Part shown: in pieces, positions 1 through 6,767 of the stretch
How the letters are laid out: the number at the start of each line of letters is the position of its first letter
Position numbering within the stretch: position 1 is the stretch's first letter
Assembly: GCA_003242355.1 (NCBI GenBank)
Contig: QGUH01000033.1
Span: forward strand, 1-11,397
Reading direction: 5' to 3'
Length of the DNA stretch: 11,397 nt
Source: Pseudomonadota bacterium
Lineage (GTDB): Bacteria; Myxococcota_A; Polyangia; Polyangiales; Polyangiaceae
The notes under the pieces: generated by a model
Told to the model about the DNA's origin: nothing
Databases searched by the model: none
The model's input: the letters and a program-made list of their open reading frames with translations, nothing else
Position numbers and translations under genes: made by a program

Positions 1-134
1 CTCGCCCGGCGCGGCGCAGCAGCCGCGTCCGCGCCCGCTTGGGCGAGGCCGAGAGCGATCTGCTTGCCGATACCGGAAGTACCGCCGAGCACCACCGCGA
101 CGCGTCCCTCCAAGCCGAGCTCGTCGTAGGCCAT
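1..134 (-). CDS. Short-chain dehydrogenase/reductase, N-terminal fragment
   Basis: The start codon ATG lies at 134-132 and the gene runs off the left edge after 44 codons. The visible protein begins MAYDELGLEGRVAVVLGGTS and continues GIGKQIALGLAQAGAD. This is the first beta strand, glycine-rich loop and first helix of a Rossmann fold in the classical SDR family. The usual TGxxxGIG cofactor motif appears as L16-G-GTS-G21-I-G, with Leu in place of Thr. SDRs oxidise or reduce alcohols, ketones or sugar derivatives with NAD(P)(H). The catalytic Ser-Tyr-Lys is outside the window, so substrate and cofactor cannot be judged. It diverges from a sugar-type ABC importer, which makes a role on an imported carbohydrate plausible but unproven. 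The last few codons before the edge are unusually alanine- and arginine-rich and may contain contig-end errors. The family assignment is firm; the function is not. Confidence 0.8.
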   Translation of the reverse strand, partial: MAYDELGLEGRVAVVLGGTSGIGKQIALGLAQAGADAAAAPRRA

Positions 135-262
135 GTCCGTCTCGCGCGGACGTATTAGCCTAGAAATCGGGAAAGCGCCGGAGAGGGGCCTCGAATCCGT
201 TCGCTTTTGCCGCGAGGAGCTTTGCCGCGCGCGTCCGCCATGGCATAGAGGCCAAGGTTTTC
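135..262. other. Divergent intergenic region, SDR / ABC importer
   Basis: These 128 bp separate the SDR start from the importer start, so promoters for both directions should lie here. A short inverted repeat (GTCCG at 135-139, CGGAC at 147-151) directly abuts the SDR start. On the minus strand TAATAC (complement of 152-157) resembles a -10 element, but no convincing -35 lies 16-18 bp upstream of it. AAGG at 254-257 is a plausible ribosome binding site five bases before the GTG at 263. An ATG at 133 opens a long plus-strand frame, but that frame is a shadow with low-complexity Arg/Ala composition. Confidence 0.4.
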
Positions 263-2653
263 GTGCAGTTGTCGGCGAGAGGCGCGGCCCCGAGCAGCCG
301 TCCGTGGCGATTCCGAGCCCGTCCGCGCGTACGCGGCGGCGTGCGCCTCCTTTTCGCGCTCCTCGTGCTGACGTGCGTTTGCGCGCTCGCTCCGACGGCG
401 CGTGCCGCGAGCCCGGAGTCCGAGCGAGCGGCCGGAGGGCGGGTCCGCGTCGTTTACTGGGAGAAATGGGTCGATTTCGAGCGCGCCGCGATGCAGGCCG
501 TCGTCGACGCGTTCAATCGCTCGCAAGACCGTATCTACGTCGAGTACGTCTCGGTCTCCTCGATTGGGCAAAAGACGTTGATCGCGACGGCTGGCGGCAA
601 TCCGCCGGACCTCGCCGGAGTCGCGGCGAACGACGTCGTCGACTTCGCCGCGCGCGATGCGCTGACGCCGCTCGACGACTTCGCGCGCGGAACGCTCGTT
701 CACGCCGAGCGGTACTTGCCGCTCTACTGGGACATGGGGGTTTACCGCGGCGTGCTCTACGGGGTGCCCTCCGTGCCCGTCGTCACCGGCCTGCACTGGA
801 ACAAGCGCCTGTTCCGCGAGGCAGGGCTCGATCCGGAGCGCCCGCCGCGCACCATCGCCGAGCTCGACGCGTTCGCCGAGCGGCTGACGGTGGTCGAGAA
901 CGGCAACATCCGAAGAGTCGGCTTCCTGCCGGCGACTCCCTCGTACTTCCCGTTCTTTTGGGGCGCATTCTTCGGGGCGGAGCTGTGGGACGGCGACGCG
1001 CGCATCCTGCTCGACTCGCCCGAGAACCGGCAGGCGTACACCTGGGTGCAGAGTTACGCGAAGCGGTTCGGCGTACCGGTGTTGCGGCGGCTCGCCTCGA
1101 GCTTCGGCAACCTCGCCTCCGCCGAGGACCCCTTCATGGCGGGCCGGCTCGCCATGGTCTTCCAGGGGATCTGGCTCGCGAACTACATCGAGCAGTTCGC
1201 GCCGGAGCTCGAGTGGGGCGCCGCGCCGTTTCCGAGCGCCCGCGAGGGCGATCCGCCGGTCGCCTACGTGGACTCCGACATGCTCGTGATTCCGCGCGGT
1301 GCGCGGCATCCGCGCGAGGCGTTCGAGTTCATCGCGTTCTTGGCCCAGCAGGAGATGACCGAGCGGCTCGCCCTCGGGCAGCGCAAGAACTCGCCGCTGC
1401 GCGAGGTGAGCGACACGTTTTTCCGCGAGCACCGGCATCCGTACATCCGCATGTTCCAGGAGCTCGCGCAGAGCCCCGGGGCGCGCGCACAACCGAAGAT
1501 GAGCGTTTGGAAGGAGTACCGCGAAGAGGCGCGGACGATGTTCCAGCGCATCTGGCTCCTGCAGGCGACTCCCGAAGCCGCCCTCGCCGAGGCGCAGGAG
1601 CGAATGCAAAACGCCTGGGATCGGGAGCGGCGCCGGCTCTCCGCGGCCCCCTCGCGGGCGTTGACGCTCGCTCCCATCGCGCTCGTGGTGCTGCTCGTGC
1701 TCGGCGTCGTGGCCGCCGCTGCCGTCCAGCACCGGCGCGCGCGGGCGCTCACCGGCGGGCGACGCCCGGCGCGCGCGAACGCTTCGCTGTGGCGCGGGCT
1801 CGGGTTCCTTTCGCCCTGGGCGATCGGGTTGCTCGTGTTCACGGCGTATCCCGTGATGGCCTCGCTCGTGTACAGCTTCTGCGAGTACTCGGTGCTCAGC
1901 GTGCCGCGCTTCATCGGCCTCGGCAACTACGCCGAGCTGCTCGCGGACGACGTGTTCTGGAAGGCCCTCGGTAACACGCTGATTTACGTCTCGGTTTCGC
2001 TGCCGCTCGGCCTCCTCTCGGCATTCGTCGTCGCGGTGTTGCTCGACGCGGCGGCGCGCGGCGCGAGCCTCTACCGGACCCTCGTGTTCCTGCCGGCGCT
2101 CACGCCCATGGTGGCGAGCGCCATGGCGTGGCTCTGGATCTTCAACGCCGAGTACGGCGTCCTCAATCACATCCTGGGCGCCGTGAGCTTCGGCCTGATC
2201 GGGCCCATTCCGTGGCTCGTGGATCCGCGGACGGCGCTGCCCTCGATCATTCTGATGAGCGTCTGGAGCGTGGGGCACGCGGTGGTGGTGCTGCTCGCCG
2301 CCATGCAGGACGTGCCGCGCGTGCTGTACGAGGCCGCGGACATCGACGGTGCGAGTCTCTGGCACAAGCTCCGTCACATCACGTTGCCGATGATCTCGCC
2401 GGTGATCTACTTCAACGCCATCATCGGCGTGATCGGCGCGCTTCAGGTGTTCGTGCAGCCGTTCGTGATGACCGGTGGCGGCCCGGCGCGCGCGACGCTC
2501 ACCTACACGATGCGCTTGTACGACAGCGCCTTCAGGTTCCTGCGCATGGGTGAGGCGTCGGCGATGGCCTGGATTCTGTTCTTGATCATCCTCGGCTTGA
2601 CGCTCGTGCTCGTGCGCATCGGGCGCAATCGCGTGCACTACACCGGAGCTTGA
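263..2653 (+). CDS. ABC sugar importer: substrate-binding protein fused to MalF-type permease
   Basis: This 796-residue protein joins two normally separate parts of a CUT1 carbohydrate importer. Residues ~27-49 form a signal peptide or anchor (VRLLFALLVLTCVCALAPTA). Residues ~50-455 form a family-1 extracellular solute-binding domain, with typical blocks such as VRVVYWEKW, GGNPPDLAGV and FMAGRLAMVFQGIW. An extra transmembrane helix follows at ~466-486, then a short Arg-rich linker, then a permease at ~508-796 starting FLSPWAIGLLVFTAYPV. The EAA loop that docks the ATPase is intact (E690-A-A-D-I-D-G-A, ending LP). The linker RRARALTGGRRPARA obeys the positive-inside rule, so the binding domain would be periplasmic and the permease correctly inserted. 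Start: GTG 263 has AAGG five bases upstream. GTG 341, just before the hydrophobic stretch, is an alternative without a visible Shine-Dalgarno. The next gene overlaps or abuts it. Family assignment is firm; the substrate is unknown, probably a sugar or polyol. Confidence 0.9.
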   Translation: MQLSARGAAPSSRPWRFRARPRVRGGVRLLFALLVLTCVCALAPTARAASPESERAAGGRVRVVYWEKWVDFERAAMQAVVDAFNRSQDRIYVEYVSVSSIGQKTLIATAGGNPPDLAGVAANDVVDFAARDALTPLDDFARGTLVHAERYLPLYWDMGVYRGVLYGVPSVPVVTGLHWNKRLFREAGLDPERPPRTIAELDAFAERLTVVENGNIRRVGFLPATPSYFPFFWGAFFGAELWDGDARILLDSPENRQAYTWVQSYAKRFGVPVLRRLASSFGNLASAEDPFMAGRLAMVFQGIWLANYIEQFAPELEWGAAPFPSAREGDPPVAYVDSDMLVIPRGARHPREAFEFIAFLAQQEMTERLALGQRKNSPLREVSDTFFREHRHPYIRMFQELAQSPGARAQPKMSVWKEYREEARTMFQRIWLLQATPEAALAEAQERMQNAWDRERRRLSAAPSRALTLAPIALVVLLVLGVVAAAAVQHRRARALTGGRRPARANASLWRGLGFLSPWAIGLLVFTAYPVMASLVYSFCEYSVLSVPRFIGLGNYAELLADDVFWKALGNTLIYVSVSLPLGLLSAFVVAVLLDAAARGASLYRTLVFLPALTPMVASAMAWLWIFNAEYGVLNHILGAVSFGLIGPIPWLVDPRTALPSIILMSVWSVGHAVVVLLAAMQDVPRVLYEAADIDGASLWHKLRHITLPMISPVIYFNAIIGVIGALQVFVQPFVMTGGGPARATLTYTMRLYDSAFRFLRMGEASAMAWILFLIILGLTLVLVRIGRNRVHYTGA
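2645..2648 (+). promoter_or_regulatory. Ribosome binding site deciding the start of the MalG-type permease
   Basis: GGAG lies seven bases upstream of GTG 2656. The alternative TTG at 2650, which overlaps the previous stop codon, is only one base from GGAG and would be poorly placed. The site sits inside the last codons of the upstream gene, which implies translational coupling. Confidence 0.5.
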
Positions 2654-2655
2654 GC

Positions 2656-3522
2656 GTGAGCGCCGCCGGATCGCCCTTCAGCAGCACCTTTCGCCGGCAT
2701 CCTCGGGCTCGCGTGCTCGTGCACCTCGCGCTCGTCGCGGCGTGCCTGATCTTCGTCTTCCCCATGCTCTGGATGGTTTCGACGTCGCTCAAACCCATCC
2801 AGGAGACGATGCGCTCGCCGCCCACGTGGTTGCCCGAAACGTTCGAGTGGCGGAATTACCTCGAGACCGTCCGCTACATCCCGTTCTGGCAGTACACCAA
2901 GAACACCCTCGTCGTCTGCGTGCTCTCGAGCATCGGCATGACGTTCTCGAGCGCGCTCGTCGCCTACAGCTTCACGCGCCTCGAATGGCCGGGGCGGGAT
3001 CTGCTCTTCGCCATCACGCTTGCGACCATGATGGTCCCGTTCCCGGTGCTGATGGTGCCGCTCTACGCGGTGTTCCGGGAGCTCGGGTGGATCGGAAGCC
3101 TCTACCCGCTCTGGGTTCCGAGCTTCTTCGGGGGAGCGTTCAACATCTTCCTCTTGCGCCAGTTCTTCTTGCGCATTCCCAAGGCGCTTCCGGAAGCGAT
3201 GATGCTCGACGGCGCGTCGGAGCTGACCATCTTCTTTCGAACGTACGTGCCGCTCTCGAAATCCGCGCTCGCGGTCGTCGCCTTCTTCCAGTTCGCGTAC
3301 TCGTGGAACGATCTGCTCGGTCCGCTCCTCTTTCTCACCGATCAGGACACGTTCACGCTGTCGCTCGGCCTGCAGTTCTACGAGAGTCAGCTCGGCGGCA
3401 CGCAGTGGCACTACCTGATGGCTGCCTCCGTGCTCACGACGCTTCCGGTGGTCGTGCTCTTCTTCTTCGTGCAGCGTGCCTTCTTGCGGGGCCTCGGCTC
3501 CATGCAGAACGTGGACGCCTGA
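2656..3522 (+). CDS. ABC sugar importer permease, MalG type
   Basis: This 288-residue inner-membrane protein is the second permease half of a CUT1-type importer. It pairs with the permease domain of the upstream fusion to form the translocation channel. The first helix ends in the family signature FPMLWMVSTSLK, and the EAA loop is present at residues ~180-200 (E180-A-M-M-L-D-G-A ... VPL). About six transmembrane segments are visible, and the length is normal for MalG/UgpE-like proteins. I chose GTG 2656 because of its GGAG; TTG 2650 would add two residues and overlap the preceding TGA. The gene is two bases downstream of the fusion's stop codon, so the two are co-transcribed. No ATPase gene follows: the next gene converges from the other strand. 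Either a shared MsmX/UgpC-like ATPase elsewhere serves this importer or the ATPase gene lies apart. The substrate cannot be read from sequence. Confidence 0.9.
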   Translation: MSAAGSPFSSTFRRHPRARVLVHLALVAACLIFVFPMLWMVSTSLKPIQETMRSPPTWLPETFEWRNYLETVRYIPFWQYTKNTLVVCVLSSIGMTFSSALVAYSFTRLEWPGRDLLFAITLATMMVPFPVLMVPLYAVFRELGWIGSLYPLWVPSFFGGAFNIFLLRQFFLRIPKALPEAMMLDGASELTIFFRTYVPLSKSALAVVAFFQFAYSWNDLLGPLLFLTDQDTFTLSLGLQFYESQLGGTQWHYLMAASVLTTLPVVVLFFFVQRAFLRGLGSMQNVDA

Positions 3523-3558
3523 CGCGGCCGTTCGCGTCCGCGGACCTCCCGCGCGGCG
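3523..3558. other. Convergent intergenic gap with a GC palindrome
   Basis: Thirty-six bases separate two converging genes. They contain the perfect 10-bp palindrome GTCCGCGGAC at 3536-3545. No T-run follows on either strand, so a standard intrinsic terminator is not supported. Termination here may be Rho-dependent. Confidence 0.3.
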
Positions 3559-5034
3559 TCAGCCGAAAATCGAGGCTCGGGCCGTGCGCGTGCCCGAGTC
3601 GGGGCTGCGGGGCATCATCGAGTCCAGCGCATCGTCGTCCGCGGCGACCACGACCCGGTTGCGCCCGCCGGACTTGGCCACGTACATGGCCCGATCGGCG
3701 CGATCCACCAGCGCGTCCAGCGTATCGCCGGGGACGTGGGCGGCGATGCCGAGCGATGCGGTCACGGATACGATCGAGCCCTTCTCGTCCTCGATCGTCA
3801 GGGCCTCGATGGCGGCGCGCAACCGCTCGCCGAAGCACCGGGCGCCTTCGAGACCGGAGCTCGTGAGGGCGATCACGAACTCTTCGCCTCCCCAGCGCGC
3901 GGCCAGATCCGTCTTGCGAACCTGGCTCTGCAGGAGCCTGCCGAGGGCGGAGAGCACGGCGTCTCCCGTGCAGTGCCCGCGCCGATCGTTGATCATCTTG
4001 AAGTGATCCACGTCGAAGAGGACCAGGCAGAGGGAGTGGCCGTAGCGCCGGCAGCGCTCGAGCTCGACCTCGAGGGCCGAGACCAGGGCGCGCCGATTCA
4101 TCAGGCCCGTCAGCGCGTCGATCGTCGCCAGCCGCTGCGACTCTTCCATCAGCGTGGCCATGCGGAGCGGGCCGCCGAGCTCCCTGGACACGATCGTCAC
4201 GAGGTTCTCGTCCTCTCGCTTCGCCGCCTCGGGCAGCGAGAGCGCGAGATGACCGACGGGGATGCCGCCGAGCTCGATCGGGCGGACGAGCGGTGCCCCG
4301 TGTGGGGGGGCATCACACGCGTCCTCGTCCTCCACCACCAGCACCAGGCCGTCGTTGTCGAACGACAGCGCCGTACGCGCTTCGCGTTCCGAGCTCTCGC
4401 GCGTCCGCGGGCTACAGTGTAGCCCCAGCCGACGGGGCTGGTGCGTGGCGACTGCCAACCACCGGTAGGTGGCGACCCGCGAAACGAACTGCGAGAAAAG
4501 ATCGAACAGCTGCTCGAAGGCGGCGCAGGTCCCGAGCGCGCGCACTTCCGCCGCGAGCACGGATTCGAACAGCGCCGCATCGAGATGGGCGGTGATGCGA
4601 TCGCGGATGTCGAGCTCCGCGTACGTCGTGAAGAATTCGCCGGTGTCGACGCGGCTCTGGATGGCTTTGGTGAGGGCGCGCACGAGATCGCCCATGCGGC
4701 CCTTGGCGACGTAGTCGCTCGCGCCGGCGCGCTCCGCCCAGAAGCGATTGCGCGGGCTCTCCGGGCCGCGCAGGATCACGGGAACGCTCTCCGTCGCCGG
4801 TTCGGCTTTGAGCAGTCGGCAGAGCTGAACGCCGGAGATTCCCGGCATCCAGAGATCCGCAATCACGGCGCAGGGAGGATCCCCGAGCGCGACTCGGGCT
4901 CCTTCGGCCGGGTCGGTGAAGATCGAGACGGCGTACCCCTGCATGCGCAGGCGGTCCGCGAGCGTTCCGCTCGCCTCGATCTCCGGATCGATGAGCACGA
5001 GGGTGTTCTTGGGAGCCCCGGCGTTCAACGGCAT
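3559..5034 (-). CDS. Response-regulator diguanylate cyclase (REC / GAF-like / GGDEF)
   Basis: This 491-residue cytoplasmic protein has no membrane segment and should make c-di-GMP from two GTP. A REC domain spans ~10-125, with acid D16, phospho-acceptor D60 in ADLWMPG, and K111. A middle domain at ~145-300 resembles GAF by pattern only. A GGDEF domain spans ~302-462, with the metal/substrate motif D341-V-D-H-F-K-M-I-N-D and active site G382-G-E-E-F. An RxxD inhibitory site at 373-376 lies exactly five residues before GGEEF, so product feedback inhibition is expected. The tail from ~465 looks disordered. The REC domain is atypical: the second acidic-pocket residue is P17, and the position of the switch Thr/Ser is Gly (~90). 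ATG 5034 lies five bases after the CheX-like gene's stop; TTG 5043, overlapping that stop, is an alternative. Longer in-frame starts upstream would read through the CheX gene and are rejected. Confidence 0.93.
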   Translation of the reverse strand: MPLNAGAPKNTLVLIDPEIEASGTLADRLRMQGYAVSIFTDPAEGARVALGDPPCAVIADLWMPGISGVQLCRLLKAEPATESVPVILRGPESPRNRFWAERAGASDYVAKGRMGDLVRALTKAIQSRVDTGEFFTTYAELDIRDRITAHLDAALFESVLAAEVRALGTCAAFEQLFDLFSQFVSRVATYRWLAVATHQPRRLGLHCSPRTRESSEREARTALSFDNDGLVLVVEDEDACDAPPHGAPLVRPIELGGIPVGHLALSLPEAAKREDENLVTIVSRELGGPLRMATLMEESQRLATIDALTGLMNRRALVSALEVELERCRRYGHSLCLVLFDVDHFKMINDRRGHCTGDAVLSALGRLLQSQVRKTDLAARWGGEEFVIALTSSGLEGARCFGERLRAAIEALTIEDEKGSIVSVTASLGIAAHVPGDTLDALVDRADRAMYVAKSGGRNRVVVAADDDALDSMMPRSPDSGTRTARASIFG

Positions 5035-5039
5035 CTTCT

Positions 5040-5552
5040 TCAAAACAGCAACAAGTCTCCTTCTCTCGCCACACCTTCGACGTTCTCGGTGGGGGCGATA
5101 CGGGGCTCGAATCCGACTCGGGCGTGGACGTCGAGCCAGACGCAAACGTCTCCCGAGCTGCTCGCGAAGCGATGGGTCGACACGCCGGGCGCGGCGGGCG
5201 TCATGAACTGGATGCGCACGCCGCGCAGTACCATCGGCAGAGCGATGGACACCGTCGTTCCGTATCGGAGCAGCTTGTTCTTGAAGCGTCCGATGAGCTG
5301 ATTGGCGGCTTCTCCGAGCCAGTCTTCCCGGTGGGGCGCGGCGTTCGCCTTCGCGGCGAGCGCGTTCAGGGTGCAATCGGTCATCCCGATGCCGAGAACG
5401 CCGCGCAGGTCACGACCCGTGAACCCGATGACCGCGGCGCGTTCCATCACGACGCCGGCGCAGCTCGTCGGTTGGAAGTCGAGGCCGACGCCCTGCAGGA
5501 GCTCCCGGGTGGCGCGACAAATCAGCTCGTCCAATACGCTATTCGTTTCCAT
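5040..5552 (-). CDS. CheX-like phosphatase domain protein
   Basis: This 170-residue soluble protein has the signature helix of the CheC/CheX/FliY phosphatase family: D77-W-L-G-E81-A-A-N84-Q-L-I-G88, matching [DS]xxxExxNxxxG. In that family the Glu and Asn remove phosphate from the Asp of a partner receiver domain such as CheY-P. The stretch before it (VIGFTGRDLRGVLGIGMTDC) and the hydrophobic strand VSIALPMVLRGVRIQFMTP after it fit the CheX alpha/beta layout. The ATG at 5552 has GGA a few bases upstream. The gene ends five bases before the REC-GGDEF gene, so the two are translationally coupled. I infer that the REC domain of that cyclase is the likely substrate. Its 38-bp gap to the upstream lipoprotein gene contains a small hairpin (CGCCC/GGGCG at 5570-5583). 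No chemotaxis genes are nearby, so a flagellar role is not implied. Family confidence is good; substrate confidence is moderate. Confidence 0.8.
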   Translation of the reverse strand: METNSVLDELICRATRELLQGVGLDFQPTSCAGVVMERAAVIGFTGRDLRGVLGIGMTDCTLNALAAKANAAPHREDWLGEAANQLIGRFKNKLLRYGTTVSIALPMVLRGVRIQFMTPAAPGVSTHRFASSSGDVCVWLDVHARVGFEPRIAPTENVEGVAREGDLLLF

Positions 5553-5590
5553 CGTTTCCGATCCGAGAGCGCCCCGCAGGGCGGTGAGCG

Positions 5591-6712
5591 TCAGCCTCCG
5601 ATGCCGAGAGAGTCCAAGAATGCGTTGTATTCCTCGATTTGGTCGGCGTGCACCACGTCGAGGCCGGCGTTGAACCGGGAGTCGTCCGCCATCTGCGGGG
5701 CAATGAGCGCGAGCGTTTCGTCGAGCCCGAGCACGTTCAACGAATAGAGAACGTACGGGACGAGGTAGCCCATGTAGTACTGCCGTTGAGCGTGCGTGGC
5801 GCGCACCAACCCGGAGCGCATGTAGCTCAGCGTCTCCGGCTCGAAGTCGAAGCCCACGATGACGATGTCGTCTTTGCCGAGGCCCGCCGTTTCGGCGGCT
5901 TTGGCGCAGCGGACTACCGGCGAGAACAGGCCGATCATGCCGACCGCGGGCGGATCGGCCGTCGTCAGCAGCTCTTCGAGGGCCTCGATGTCCTCGGCTT
6001 CGCCGGTGTCCGTCCAGGTCGTGCGCCGGACGAGCACGGTGTACCCGGACGCCTCGAGGACGTCCTTGGCGCCCTGCGTGCGCCCGTAGCCATCGGGCCA
6101 GTCGTCTTCCGTGTCGTGGCCGAGCAAGATCACCGTGCCGGGCGGCCCCTCGAGCAAGCCGAGCAGCGTCTCCCCGGCGGTCTTGCCGGCCTCGTAGTTG
6201 ATCGTGCCGACGTAGAGGTGGCGCGCCGAGCCCGCGAGATCGCTGTCGATCGTGACGACGGGAATGCCCGAGTCCACCGCCGCGTCGATCTGCTCGCCGA
6301 TGACCGTCGCCATCGGGGCGACGCCGAATCCGTCGTACCCGGAAAGCCGTTGCTCCTCGAGGATCTCGAGCTGCCGGCTCGTGCGTTCTTCGTCGGTCGC
6401 TTCCGTCGGCGCGACGACGACACCCGAAACCTCGAGCTCCGCGAGCGCGCGGTTCGCGCCGAGCTTGACCGGCTCCCAGTAGCCCGTGAGCGTCTTGAGC
6501 ACGATGCCGAGTCGAAGCGACGTAGGCTCGGTCTCGCCGATGGCCTCGACCAAGTTGCCGATGGTTTGCTCGAGCTCCACGGGCTTGAAGGAGCTCTCGG
6601 GCACCGGAACTCGGTTGATCTCCTTCTTCCGTGCCTGGGGCTCGCCGCCGCAGGCGGACAGCGAAAGGGCGAGACCCAACACCGACAGAATCCGGATTTC
6701 GTTTCGCTTCAC
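5591..6712 (-). CDS. RbsB-type periplasmic sugar-binding lipoprotein
   Basis: This 373-residue protein starts at GTG 6712 behind a good Shine-Dalgarno. Its N-terminus MKRNEIRILSVLGLALSLSA followed by C21 is a lipoprotein signal peptide with lipobox LSAC, so Cys21 would be lipidated and the protein anchored in the envelope. After a polar tether (to ~60) comes a two-lobed type-1 periplasmic-binding domain of the Peripl_BP_4 (ribose/LacI-like) group. Recognisable blocks are VVTIDSD at ~152-158, YVGTINYEAGKTAGE at 167-181, VIVGFDFEPETL at 284-295 and the hinge/C-lobe block ATHAQRQYYMGY at 305-316. Such proteins bind sugars or sugar-like ligands and deliver them to an ABC importer or a sensor. No permease or ATPase gene is adjacent. 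The gene sits between another binding protein and a CheX-like gene, which suggests ligand sensing. The ligand is unknown. Confidence 0.88.
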   Translation of the reverse strand: MKRNEIRILSVLGLALSLSACGGEPQARKKEINRVPVPESSFKPVELEQTIGNLVEAIGETEPTSLRLGIVLKTLTGYWEPVKLGANRALAELEVSGVVVAPTEATDEERTSRQLEILEEQRLSGYDGFGVAPMATVIGEQIDAAVDSGIPVVTIDSDLAGSARHLYVGTINYEAGKTAGETLLGLLEGPPGTVILLGHDTEDDWPDGYGRTQGAKDVLEASGYTVLVRRTTWTDTGEAEDIEALEELLTTADPPAVGMIGLFSPVVRCAKAAETAGLGKDDIVIVGFDFEPETLSYMRSGLVRATHAQRQYYMGYLVPYVLYSLNVLGLDETLALIAPQMADDSRFNAGLDVVHADQIEEYNAFLDSLGIGG

Positions 6713-6719
6713 GCTGCGT

Positions 6720-6725
6720 TCCTTT
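6720..6725 (-). promoter_or_regulatory. Ribosome binding site for the RbsB-type lipoprotein
   Basis: AAAGGA on the minus strand lies seven bases before GTG 6712. It supports this start over an in-frame ATG further upstream (6757), which would place an Arg-rich stretch ahead of the signal peptide. Confidence 0.6.
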
Positions 6726-6767
6726 CTCGATCGTCTTCGCCGTTCGCCGTCATGCATCAGCGTTCGC

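Noticed and set aside
133..1974. 613-codon plus-strand open frame starting beside the SDR start
   Set aside because: Arg/Ala-rich low-complexity product, overlapping the fusion gene in another frame; no domain or signal.
155..2638. Very long minus-strand open frame (827 codons) opposite the binding-protein/permease fusion
   Set aside because: Its translation is dominated by Arg, Glu, His and Ala with no recognisable domain; it is the antisense shadow expected in GC-rich DNA. The plus-strand frame has clear ABC importer motifs.
5035..5376. N-terminal extension of the diguanylate cyclase to an in-frame start at 5376
   Set aside because: The extra ~114 residues are Arg-rich nonsense lying inside the CheX-like gene in another frame; the REC domain begins right after ATG 5034.
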